Below, piece after piece: positions 16,193-24,656 of a DNA stretch of 64,000 nt (positions are counted from its first letter, which is position 1; each line of letters begins with the position of its first letter). Made by a program: the position numbers and the translations under genes. Source of the DNA: Planosporangium sp963837285 (GTDB lineage Bacteria > Actinomycetota > Actinomycetes > Mycobacteriales > Micromonosporaceae). The stretch is taken from contig CAWIMS010000003.1 of the NCBI GenBank assembly GCA_963837285.1, forward strand, positions 620,001 through 684,000, written 5' to 3'. The notes under the pieces were generated by a model. It was not told where the DNA came from and made no database searches. It worked only from the letters and a program-made list of their open reading frames with translations.

Positions 16193-18878
16193 CTGACTCC
16201 TCCAGGGCCACCAACTCCTCCAGCGCCCGGGCCGCCGCCTCGGTGCGGGTACGCGCCCCGAGCTTACGCATTCCAGCCCGGATATGGGTCTCGACCGTCT
16301 CGCGCGAGATGCCCAGCTGCCCGGCTATTCGCCGGGTCGGCTCACCGTGCGCCACCAGCCGCAACACGTCCCGTTCCCGATCGGTGAGATCGTCGCCGGC
16401 CCGCCGCCCCCGGGTCTCCCGGCGTACCGCGTGCCGGCGCAGCGCCCGCCGGGCCCGGCCGAGCAGCACCACCAGGCCGGCGTCCCCAGCGAGTTCCTCG
16501 GCCCGCAGCAGCGGCGGCACCGCCCGCGCCGACTCGCTCTCCAGCAGGCCGTGGGCGAGCAGGCAGCGCACCTCTTCGCGCAGCGCCAGGTCGTGCCAGG
16601 CGGCCGCCGCCGCGTCGAAGCCGTCCGGCTCGGCGCCCGCCGCCCAGGCCCGCAGCGTCTGGGCGACCGGGGCGATCCGGGCGGCCTCCGGCGACAGGTC
16701 CAGCGGCACGTCAACCGCGCCAGCGGCCTCGACCAGGGCCGCCGGGCCGGGATCGTGCGGGGTCGTGTCGTAGGCCGCCCACCGGGCGGTGATCCGGCGC
16801 AGCCCGTCGACCAGCGGCGGAGCCTCACCCTTTCCGGCCGGTGTGGTGGTCGCCGCCAGCTCGGGCTGGCCGTCCAGCCACGCCGCCTCGCGGGCCACCC
16901 AGTCCAGGACGGCGGACGTCGACGGTGGCTGCCGCCCGGCCCGGGACAGCCGGGCGCGGGCGGAGGCGAGCAGCCCACCGTCGGCCTCGGCGAGGCTGGC
17001 GGCGGCCATCGCGTACCCGCGTGCCGCGGCCGGCAGGGTCCGGTCGGTGAGGTCGCCGGCCCGGCGGATCACCTCGTCGAGGTGCGCCCCGCGCAGCGCG
17101 GTACACCACAGCCCGGCCGCCACGAACCGGGTCTGCCAGCTGTACGCCAGATCGGCCGCGCACGCCTGGGCGGCCGCGGTCGCCGCCTGCGCCGCCTCGG
17201 CCAGCCGGCCGTCGGCGGCCAGCGTCTCCACCAGCAGCCACGCGCTCCACCGGGCGGCGAGAGGATCGTCGGCGGCTCCGGCCGCGGCGGCGGCGCTAGC
17301 CAACCCCTGCTCCCAGCCCGGCTGGCGGATCGCGGCCCGGACCGCCGCCACCGCCGCCCGCAGCCCGGCGTGTTCCGGCGGCTCGCCGTGGCGGGCCGGG
17401 ATCTCGTCGAGCGCGGCGACCGCGCCGTCCGGATCGGCCGCGAGCAGGCCCAGCAGCCGTACCCGGTCGCGGGCGCCGAGCAGGTCGGGTTGAGCATCGT
17501 CGCCGACCCCGGCGACCGCGGCGACCGCGCCGCCGGCGGATCCGGTCTGCAGGAGCGCCTCGCCCCGCAGGACCGCCGCCTCGGCCTGGGCGGGCTCCCC
17601 GGCGAAGCCACCGCCGAGGCGGCCGTCCGCGGTCCCGAGTACCCGCAGGCAGGCGCCTGGCCGGCCGGCCTGGAGCGCCGCCCGGCCGGCGGCCACCCGT
17701 ACCGGCAGCGGCGCCGCCACCCCGGGCAGACCGCACGCGAACAGCAGCAGGTCGGCGCGCTCACCGGTGGACGTCGTCGTCTCGGCCGCCGTGACCGCGG
17801 TCCGGTGCGCCAGCTCCGCCTCACCCGCGGCGGCCAGATGGCGGGCCGCCTCCCGCGGCGGCACCAGGTCGGCGAGGCGCCGGTGCAGGGCCCGCCGCTC
17901 GGCCGCCCCGAGCAGTCCGGCGGCGACCTCCGCCACGTACCCGGACACCGGCGCGACCGCGTCGCCCGGATCGGTCAGCGTCTCGGCCAGGCCGGCGGCG
18001 AGCAGCTCGCCGACCCCGTCGCCGAGGATCGCCGCCGGGGCGGGCCGGCCGAGCAGGCCGAGCGCCGCCATCGCCGTACGCGCGGGGCGGCTCAGATCGG
18101 CCAGCGCGGCGGCGACCGCGTGGGCCAGCGGGTCGGTCCCCGGGGCGCCGGCGGGTGCCGACTCGGCGCCCGGCGGCGGAATGGCGCTTGCGGGTCCGGT
18201 GCCCGGCAGCGCAATGGCGCCGGTGTCGTCACCACCAGCGGAAACGCCGGTAGCCGGCTGCCGCCGGGCCGCCGATCGGGCCGCCGACTGAGCCAGCGAC
18301 CGGACGGCCAGCGGGATCCCGCCGGCCCGACGTACCACGTCGGCCACCGCAGCGGCCGGCGCGCCCGGCGCGAGCTGGCGGACCAGCGCCGTGGCCGCCT
18401 CGGTCGACAGCGGGGACAGGGTCAGCCACGACCTCGCCACGGCCCGCAGCTCCGCCTCGACCGGAGGCGGCAGCCGATGCGGGGTGCGGATGCTGACGGC
18501 TATCCGACAGTGCGCCGCGACGGCCGGCAGCACCGCGAGCGTGGTCGGATCCGCCCACTGAAGATCGTCGAGGAGCAGCAGCCCGCCGCGTACCCTCGAC
18601 CGCACCGCCTCGGCCAGCAGCGCCACGTCGTGGACCGGCAGCCGCACCCGCACCGCCCTGGCCAGTGGCAGGCCGGGCACGCCCTGCAACATCGCCAGCC
18701 CGCCACCGGAGTACACCGGCCCCCGGAAGGCGGCGCCGAGCCGGCGCAGCGCGCTGGTCCGCCCGATGCCCGGCGGCCCGGCCAGCACCACCAGGCCCGG
18801 CGTGGTCAGGTCATCGACCGCTCGCGCGACGACGTCGCCACCCACCGTGACCGAACGACCGGCGTCAACGTGCGTCAC
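16185..18878 (-). CDS. Large ATP-binding LuxR-family (LAL-type) transcriptional regulator
   Basis: An 897-residue regulator. The N-terminal ATPase has a Walker A variant GPPGIGRTS (lysine replaced by arginine) and Walker B GGLLLLDDLQWADP; a long helical sensor region follows, and the C-terminal LuxR helix-turn-helix reads LTDRERDVLRLVAHGE with LGISRETVETHI. The start at GTG 18878 is chosen because GGGGGAGGG precedes it; upstream codons of the same frame are antisense to the Asp-rich protein gene and have no homology. LAL regulators often control carbohydrate or secondary-metabolite genes. The K-to-R change in Walker A may weaken nucleotide binding. It is divergent from the 19-24.6 kb cluster and could regulate it. 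Confidence 0.87.
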   Translation of the reverse strand: MTHVDAGRSVTVGGDVVARAVDDLTTPGLVVLAGPPGIGRTSALRRLGAAFRGPVYSGGGLAMLQGVPGLPLARAVRVRLPVHDVALLAEAVRSRVRGGLLLLDDLQWADPTTLAVLPAVAAHCRIAVSIRTPHRLPPPVEAELRAVARSWLTLSPLSTEAATALVRQLAPGAPAAAVADVVRRAGGIPLAVRSLAQSAARSAARRQPATGVSAGGDDTGAIALPGTGPASAIPPPGAESAPAGAPGTDPLAHAVAAALADLSRPARTAMAALGLLGRPAPAAILGDGVGELLAAGLAETLTDPGDAVAPVSGYVAEVAAGLLGAAERRALHRRLADLVPPREAARHLAAAGEAELAHRTAVTAAETTTSTGERADLLLFACGLPGVAAPLPVRVAAGRAALQAGRPGACLRVLGTADGRLGGGFAGEPAQAEAAVLRGEALLQTGSAGGAVAAVAGVGDDAQPDLLGARDRVRLLGLLAADPDGAVAALDEIPARHGEPPEHAGLRAAVAAVRAAIRQPGWEQGLASAAAAAGAADDPLAARWSAWLLVETLAADGRLAEAAQAATAAAQACAADLAYSWQTRFVAAGLWCTALRGAHLDEVIRRAGDLTDRTLPAAARGYAMAAASLAEADGGLLASARARLSRAGRQPPSTSAVLDWVAREAAWLDGQPELAATTTPAGKGEAPPLVDGLRRITARWAAYDTTPHDPGPAALVEAAGAVDVPLDLSPEAARIAPVAQTLRAWAAGAEPDGFDAAAAAWHDLALREEVRCLLAHGLLESESARAVPPLLRAEELAGDAGLVVLLGRARRALRRHAVRRETRGRRAGDDLTDRERDVLRLVAHGEPTRRIAGQLGISRETVETHIRAGMRKLGARTRTEAAARALEELVALEESGE

Positions 18879-18979
18879 ACTTACCGCCCTCCCCCCGAGG
18901 TGGCACGAACATGGGATCCCAAGCCGGCAGGATATTCGTACTGTGGTTGCGTTCAGTGCAGGACATCGGGAGGCGCAGC

Positions 18980-19576
18980 ATGAGCGAGTTCGATTCTGGT
19001 GACGGCGGCATCGTGCACGACGCCCCCGACGCCGATCATGACAGCGGCTACGACACTGACTACTCCGGTCATGACGACGCCATTGTCGCCGAATACACCG
19101 ACGGATCCCAGGTCGGTGTCGTGGATGCGAATCATGACCACTATGCGGACCTCCTCGCGGTCGACCGCGACGGCGACGGGCATCCCGAGGTCGTCTACAC
19201 CAACGAGCACGGCGGCCCCGCACTTGATACGGCCACCTACGACTACAACGAAGACGGCCGCCCCGACCTGGTCGCCGTCGACCGCAACGAAGACGGGCGC
19301 GTCGACGAGTTGATCGCCGACCGTGACCACGACGGTCACCCCGACCTGATCATCCGCGACGACGACTACGACGGCCGCGCCGACCACCTGTTCGCCGACA
19401 CCAACCACGACGGGCGTCTCGACCTCGCCGCCGTCGACAGCGACGAAGACGGCCATCCCGATGCGGTCATCGCAGACACCAACTACGACGGAACGCCCGA
19501 TACCGTGCATTACGGCGACGCCGATCGGAACCCGCTAGGGGACGCCTCCTCGGTCGACCCGTACGCCTCCCACTGA
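18980..19576 (+). CDS. Asp-rich protein with tandem DxDxDG calcium-binding-like repeats
   Basis: A 198-residue, strongly acidic protein. From about residue 40 it consists of at least eight consecutive units of 12-18 residues with the pattern D-x-[DN]-x-D-G-x-x-[DE] (for example DRDGDGHPEV, DYNEDGRPDL, DRNEDGRVDE, DTNHDGRLDL, DSDEDGHPDA). These resemble the calcium loops of EF-hand or thrombospondin type 3 repeats. There is no signal peptide or membrane segment, so it appears cytoplasmic. The ATG at 18980 follows GGGAGG by six bases; upstream codons in frame are rejected. It is the first gene of a tight five-gene cluster with dynamin-like GTPases. Function unknown. Confidence 0.8.
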   Translation: MSEFDSGDGGIVHDAPDADHDSGYDTDYSGHDDAIVAEYTDGSQVGVVDANHDHYADLLAVDRDGDGHPEVVYTNEHGGPALDTATYDYNEDGRPDLVAVDRNEDGRVDELIADRDHDGHPDLIIRDDDYDGRADHLFADTNHDGRLDLAAVDSDEDGHPDAVIADTNYDGTPDTVHYGDADRNPLGDASSVDPYASH

Positions 19577-19593
19577 CCGGCGGCGGAAGCCAT

Positions 19594-21150
19594 ATGGCAC
19601 CAGGACCGCTGAGCGCACGGGTGGCCGACCTCTGCCAGGAGGTCGGCCACCGTCTCGGTGGTGCCACCCAGGGGCAGGTGCTCGACGTGCGGCGCCGGCT
19701 CGACGAGCCGCTGCGGGTGGCCATCGCCGGGCGGCTCAAGGCGGGCAAGTCGACGCTGGTCAACGCCCTGATCGGGCGCCGGGTGGCGCCGACCGAGGTC
19801 GGTGAGTGCACCCGCATCGTCACCCAGTTCCGGTACGGGACGTCCGACCGCGTCGACATCGTCCGGCGCAACGGCACCCGGGCCAGCCTGCCGCTCGACG
19901 AGTCGGGCATGATCCCGCAGCGGCTCGGGGTGCCACGCTCCGAGGTCTCCTACGTCGACGTCACGCTCACCAGCGATCACCTGCGCGACCTGACCGTGGT
20001 CGACACCCCGGGGCTGTCCAGCGCCAACACCTCGGTCAGTGAGCACGCGAAACGCTTCCTGTTCAGCGACTCCGCGCCGCCCGACACCAAAGTCGACGGC
20101 AGGCCGAACGACACCGCGCCGATCGACGCCACCCTCGACGTCGATTCGGCCAGCGCGCTGTCCGGCGCCGAAGCGATCATCTACGTGTTCACCCAGTCCG
20201 TGCGGGAGGACGACGTCCAGGCCCTGGAGGCCTTCCGGTCGATGTCGGCCCGGCTGTCCAGCAACCCGATCAACTCGCTCGGCCTGTTCAACAAGGTCGA
20301 CAAGCTCGCCCCGGGCGGCGGCGACCCGTGGCCGGTCGCCGGGCCGCTGGCCAGCGACCAGGCCGCCGTGCTGCGGCGGGTGATCTCCGATGTGGTACCG
20401 GTCGTGGGGCTGCTCGCCGAGACCACCGAGGCCGGCCGGCTCACCGCCGCCGACTGCGAGGCGTTGCGCCAGCTCGCCCGGCTGCCGCAGACCGAACGGA
20501 CCGTCCTGCTCGCCTCGGTCGACCTGTTCACCAGCCGCGAGTGCGAGGTGCCCAGGCCGGCCCGGGAGCGGCTGCTGCGGCTGCTCGACCTGTACGGGAT
20601 CGGCTTCGCCATCGCCCAGCTGGTGTCCGCGCCGCAGCTGGCCACCGGCGAGCTGGTCCGGCTGCTGTTCACCGCCTCCGGCTTCCCCCGCCTGCGACAC
20701 ACCCTCGACCAGGCGTTCCGCTGGCGCAGCGACGCGATCAAGGCCGGCTGGGGGCTGTCCAGCCTGGAGAAGATCGCCAGCCACGCGGAGCGGCCGTTCG
20801 ACCGGGAGCTGCTGCGCGACGCGATCGAGCGGGTGCTGCAACAGCCCGAGTACCACCGGCTACGGCTGCTCGAAGTCGCCCAGCTGGTCACCACCGGCGC
20901 GGTCGACCTGCCCGGCCAGATGGAAGGCGAGCTGACCCGCCTCGCGCTGTCCAACGACCCCCGCTGGATCCTCGACCTGCCCCAGGCGGCACCCGACCAG
21001 TTGGTACGCGCGGCGCTCGACGCCGCCACCCGCTGGCGCGCGTACGCCGTGGCTGGCGCGAGCCCGGCCCAGTCCCGGGTTGCGCTCGTCGCCCACCGTG
21101 GCTTCTATCTGCTGTCCCAGCGCATGCGGGGCCAAGCGAGCCTGCGCTGA
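19594..21150 (+). CDS. Dynamin-like GTPase 1
   Basis: A 518-residue large GTPase. G1/P-loop GRLKAGKSTL at about 46-55, a switch-I threonine region (GECTRIVTQF), G3 VVDTPGL and G4 FNKVD are all present. The rest is helical, as in bacterial dynamin-like proteins such as IniA/IniC. No obvious transmembrane hairpin is visible, so membrane contact may be through its partner. It starts 17 bases after the Asp-rich protein gene and is followed after 14 bases by the GrpE-like gene. Bacterial dynamins remodel or stabilise membranes; the role here is inferred from family and context only. Confidence 0.85.
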   Translation: MAPGPLSARVADLCQEVGHRLGGATQGQVLDVRRRLDEPLRVAIAGRLKAGKSTLVNALIGRRVAPTEVGECTRIVTQFRYGTSDRVDIVRRNGTRASLPLDESGMIPQRLGVPRSEVSYVDVTLTSDHLRDLTVVDTPGLSSANTSVSEHAKRFLFSDSAPPDTKVDGRPNDTAPIDATLDVDSASALSGAEAIIYVFTQSVREDDVQALEAFRSMSARLSSNPINSLGLFNKVDKLAPGGGDPWPVAGPLASDQAAVLRRVISDVVPVVGLLAETTEAGRLTAADCEALRQLARLPQTERTVLLASVDLFTSRECEVPRPARERLLRLLDLYGIGFAIAQLVSAPQLATGELVRLLFTASGFPRLRHTLDQAFRWRSDAIKAGWGLSSLEKIASHAERPFDRELLRDAIERVLQQPEYHRLRLLEVAQLVTTGAVDLPGQMEGELTRLALSNDPRWILDLPQAAPDQLVRAALDAATRWRAYAVAGASPAQSRVALVAHRGFYLLSQRMRGQASLR

Positions 21151-21164
21151 GAGGAGCGTCGTCA

Positions 21165-22001
21165 ATGGCCGCCACTGGAATGTCGCCCGGAATGTCGACG
21201 GTGAGCCGGCGGATCGTCGCCGGGGTCGCCGCCGCGATCATCGCGGTCCTCACCGGGATCGCGGTCGGCCTGGTCAGCCCGCAGGCCACCTGCCAGCCGA
21301 CAGCGGCAGGCGGGTCCGCGGGCGGCTCAGCGGGTGGTCCCGCCGTGCCCACCGGCTCCCCCACGACAGCCGCGGGCCTCGGCGACGCGGCCGCCGGCAC
21401 GAAGAACGATGGGACGACCACCGCCCTCGGGCGGCAGGCACCCGGCCAGGTCAGCTGCTCGGTCGACAGCTTCGAAGCGGTACCCGCGATCGTCGGCGTC
21501 ATCGGTGGGCTCGCGGCCGGCGCGGCGGCGTTCGTGATGCTGATCGGCGCCGACCGGCGCCGCCGCCCCGCCCCCGCCCGGCCGGCGGGTGGCCGGGCCA
21601 AGCCGGTCGTCCCGCCCATCGTGCCCCCCGCCGCGCCACCCGACGACCACACCACCGCCGAGCTGTCGCCCGCGGGTACCAAAAAGAACCTCACCGACGC
21701 CGACCGCGCCGCCCTGATCCGGGCCTGCATCTACGTCCGCGACCGCACCACCAGCCGCGCCCTCGCCGACCGGCTGGGCACGGCGCTACGCGACGCCGGG
21801 GTGCGTACGGTGGAACCGGCGGGAGCCCGGTTCGACCCGGCGCAGCACGAGGCGGGCGGGGCCGCGCCCAGCAGCGACCCGGCGAAGATCGGCACGATCG
21901 CCGCCGTGGAGGTGCCCGGCTACGCCGACCGGGACGGGCGGCTGCTGCGGGTGCCGGTGGTCACCGTCTACCGGGCGGCGAGCGAACGGGAGGACCGATG
22001 A
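21165..22001 (+). CDS. Membrane-anchored GrpE-like protein
   Basis: A 278-residue protein. Two hydrophobic segments (about 16-37 and 105-128) enclose an external Gly/Ser/Thr-rich loop with two cysteines (43 and 98). After a Pro/Arg-rich linker, residues 174-272 match the head of GrpE, the Hsp70 nucleotide exchange factor: EPAGARFDPAQHEAGGAA, then IGTIAAVEVPGYADRDGRLL and RVPVVTVYR. The long coiled-coil of classical GrpE is absent. The ATG at 21165 follows GAGGAG by eight bases, and the stop overlaps the next start as ATGA. I infer that it serves the membrane-anchored Hsp70-like proteins of this region. Confidence 0.75.
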   Translation: MAATGMSPGMSTVSRRIVAGVAAAIIAVLTGIAVGLVSPQATCQPTAAGGSAGGSAGGPAVPTGSPTTAAGLGDAAAGTKNDGTTTALGRQAPGQVSCSVDSFEAVPAIVGVIGGLAAGAAAFVMLIGADRRRRPAPARPAGGRAKPVVPPIVPPAAPPDDHTTAELSPAGTKKNLTDADRAALIRACIYVRDRTTSRALADRLGTALRDAGVRTVEPAGARFDPAQHEAGGAAPSSDPAKIGTIAAVEVPGYADRDGRLLRVPVVTVYRAASEREDR

Positions 22002-23872
22002 GCACCGACGCGAAGGCACGCCCCGGCGAGAGCACCGCCGACCGGGACGCGGCCGCGCAGAAGATGATGCGTGGCGCGGTCGACGGCGGGCTCGCATTCC
22101 TGCGCAAGATCGACCCGGACGCGGCGGCCGACATCGACGTGATCCGCCGCCGCGAGCTGAAGCGGCCCTCGATCGTCATCGTCGGCGAGACCAAACGGGG
22201 CAAGAGCTCCCTGGTCAACATGCTCATCGGGGTGCCCGGCCTGTCCCCGGTCGACGCGGCGGTCGCCACCTCGGCATACCTGGAGTTCACCCATTCCCCC
22301 GCGCACGGCGCCCGGGCGTACGTGCCGGGCCGCGAAGACCCGGTGCCGCTCAGCCACGGCGACCTGCGCGACTGGGGCACCGTCCTCGGCCGGCTGCCGG
22401 ACGGGCTGCGACCGCCGCGCCACATCGAGGTGCAGCACTCCGCGCCGCTGTTGCAGTACCTGACCCTGGTCGACACCCCGGGCGTCGGCGGGCTGGACTC
22501 GCTGCACGCCGAGATCGCCCTCGACGCGGTCGAGCGCGCCGCCGCGCTGCTGTTCGTCGTCGACGCGTCCGCGCCGTTCTCCAAGCCTGAGCTGGAGTTC
22601 CTCATCGAGGCCAGCAAGCGGGTCAACTTCGTGCTGTTCGCGCTCACCAAGACCGACGCGTACCCGGGCTGGCGCACCATCCTCGCCGACGACCGGGGCC
22701 AGTTGCAGGCGCACGCGCCCCGGTTCGGGGCCGCACCCTGGTTCCCGGTGTCCGCCCGGCTCGCCGAGCTGGCCATGACCCTGCCCGGGGAGGCCGCCCG
22801 CGAGCTGATCACCGAGTCCCGCATCGCCGAGGTGCAGCACGCCCTGATCGAGCTGGCCGGCCGAGGGCACCTGCTGCAACAGGCGAACGTGCTGCGCTCG
22901 GTGCGCAGCGAGGTGATCCGCATCGACCAGAGGCTCGACGACCGGATGAAGGCCACCGACCCGGACCCGGCCGACATCCAGCGCGCCAGAGACGAGCGCA
23001 CCGCCGTCGCCACCCGCAAGCGCACCGAGTCGCGCCAGTGGTCGCTCGCGCTCAACACCGAGACCCAGCGGGCCCGGGTCGAGGCCACCACCCGGCTGCG
23101 CAACTACGTCACCCAGCTGCAAGAGACGTTCATGACCCGCATCGACAAGGGCGAAGAGATCAAGAACCTGCCCCAGGACGTCGACCAGGCCCTGTACGCG
23201 CTGTCCCTGCGGCTGTCCGGCGACCTGGAGTTCCGGTTCCGCAAGGTCGGCGAGCGCGCCCTCGCGCAGGTGTTCGCCCCGCACGAGTTGCAGCACGTAC
23301 TGCGCCAGCTCAACGCCCGGCTGCGGCACGCCCTCGGCACCAAGCCGCAGCGCGACGGCAGCGGCGACAACGGCATGGTCGTCATGTCGTCGGCCGGCAT
23401 GGTCATGATGGGTACCAACGCCGCCCGGCTGGGCGCCGGCGCGCTCGGCATGGGCGCGATGGCCGGCGGGCTGGTCGTGCCCGTGATCGGTCTCGGGCTG
23501 GGGCTGGCGGCCGGCGCGTACCTGGTCTGGAAGCGCAAGTCGATGACCGACAAGCAGCAGGCCCGGACCTGGCTGCGTGAGGTGCTCGGCGAGGCCCGCG
23601 CCGCGCTCAGCGACGAGATCATGCACCGGTTCACCGATCTCCAGTACGCCCTGACCGTCGCCCTCGACGAGGCGATCGAACGCCGGCTCCAGCAACTCGA
23701 CGCCCATATCGCCGAAATCGACAAATCCCTCGCCGACGACAAGGCCGAGCGCGGCAAGCGCAGGGCGGCTTTGGCACAAGAACGGGAGGCGCTGCGCGCC
23801 AAAATCAAGCAAATTGATGAGGTACTCGTGCGGGTGCGCGCATTGCTTCCCGCCGCGCCCGCTGACGCATAG
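21998..23872 (+). CDS. Dynamin-like GTPase 2 with membrane-insertion region
   Basis: A 624-residue GTPase. P-loop GETKRGKSSLVNML at about 63-76, G3 LVDTPGVGGLDS and G4 TKTDAY. A helical middle and a hydrophobic stretch of about 55 residues rich in Gly, Ala and Met (GAGALGMGAMAGGLVVPVIG) form a likely membrane paddle, followed by a C-terminal coiled coil (RRAALAQEREALRAKIKQID). It overlaps the GrpE-like gene by four bases (ATGA), so the products are made together. Two adjacent, different dynamin-like proteins suggest a heteromeric assembly like IniA/IniC or DynA/DynB. Specific function unknown. Confidence 0.87.
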   Translation: MSTDAKARPGESTADRDAAAQKMMRGAVDGGLAFLRKIDPDAAADIDVIRRRELKRPSIVIVGETKRGKSSLVNMLIGVPGLSPVDAAVATSAYLEFTHSPAHGARAYVPGREDPVPLSHGDLRDWGTVLGRLPDGLRPPRHIEVQHSAPLLQYLTLVDTPGVGGLDSLHAEIALDAVERAAALLFVVDASAPFSKPELEFLIEASKRVNFVLFALTKTDAYPGWRTILADDRGQLQAHAPRFGAAPWFPVSARLAELAMTLPGEAARELITESRIAEVQHALIELAGRGHLLQQANVLRSVRSEVIRIDQRLDDRMKATDPDPADIQRARDERTAVATRKRTESRQWSLALNTETQRARVEATTRLRNYVTQLQETFMTRIDKGEEIKNLPQDVDQALYALSLRLSGDLEFRFRKVGERALAQVFAPHELQHVLRQLNARLRHALGTKPQRDGSGDNGMVVMSSAGMVMMGTNAARLGAGALGMGAMAGGLVVPVIGLGLGLAAGAYLVWKRKSMTDKQQARTWLREVLGEARAALSDEIMHRFTDLQYALTVALDEAIERRLQQLDAHIAEIDKSLADDKAERGKRRAALAQEREALRAKIKQIDEVLVRVRALLPAAPADA

Positions 23873-23882
23873 GGGTTAAGGC

Positions 23883-24656
23883 ATGGACCACCAGGACTGG
23901 CCCGGTTGGCCCGAAGACGATCCGCAGTTCGACCACGGGTTCGAGCACTCGTTCGACCACGCCGACGCGGACACCGCCGACCCCAGTGGGCACGACAGCG
24001 GCTTCGACCACGACCCGCTCGGGCATGATCCGCTCGGGCATGACCCGCTGGGGCACGACGTCACGGGTGACGATCCGCTCGGGCACGACCCGGACGGCCC
24101 GGACGCCGCCCACCAGCCGGGGCCCGACCTCACGCACGAAGCCAGCCTCGACGACGAGACCCCCGCCGGGCACGGGCACTTCGGCGCCGCCGGCGACGTG
24201 TACCCCGAAGACGACCCGTTCGCGGCCGGCCACCACGACGACGCCGGTTCCCACGACATCGTGCACGACGAGGTACCCGCGGACCACGACTCCCCCCTGG
24301 CCGACGATCACCAGTTCGTGGACCACCCGGTCGGCGCCGACCCGGACGCCGACCCGCGCGCCGACAGCGACTGGCACGACCCGGAGTTCCCGCCCACCCT
24401 CGACCTGCACGACGCCCCCGAGCCCATCGACGGGTACCCGTGGAGCGACCCGCAGGTCCTCGGCGCCGGGCTGCCCGACGGCACGGTCGACGACAGCGGG
24501 TACCACGAAGCCGCCTGGCAGCACCCGCCGATCGGCGACCTGTACGACTACGCCGGCGACGAGCAGGCACCCGGCGTCGACGGCTGGCACGCCCTGCTCA
24601 GCTCGGACGACCCGGCCGCCAGCAGCCTCGCCCGCTGGTGGACGCCCGGTAGCTGA
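23883..24656 (+). CDS. Acidic Asp/His-rich hypothetical protein with HDPLG repeats
   Basis: A 257-residue protein very rich in Asp, His and Pro. Near residue 42 the unit DPLGH occurs in tandem (three copies, then two diverged). Composition suggests an intrinsically disordered, metal-binding or scaffold protein; no signal peptide or hydrophobic segment is present. It begins ten bases after dynamin-like GTPase 2 and is the last gene of the cluster. It differs in sequence from the Asp-rich protein at the cluster's start but shares its acidic character, so the cluster is bracketed by two acidic proteins. Function unknown. Confidence 0.7.
   Translation: MDHQDWPGWPEDDPQFDHGFEHSFDHADADTADPSGHDSGFDHDPLGHDPLGHDPLGHDVTGDDPLGHDPDGPDAAHQPGPDLTHEASLDDETPAGHGHFGAAGDVYPEDDPFAAGHHDDAGSHDIVHDEVPADHDSPLADDHQFVDHPVGADPDADPRADSDWHDPEFPPTLDLHDAPEPIDGYPWSDPQVLGAGLPDGTVDDSGYHEAAWQHPPIGDLYDYAGDEQAPGVDGWHALLSSDDPAASSLARWWTPGS

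Noticed and set aside
18879..19223. N-terminal extension of the LAL-type regulator
   Set aside because: It is Arg-rich antisense of the Asp-rich repeat gene, with no homology; a good ribosome binding site supports the GTG at 18878.
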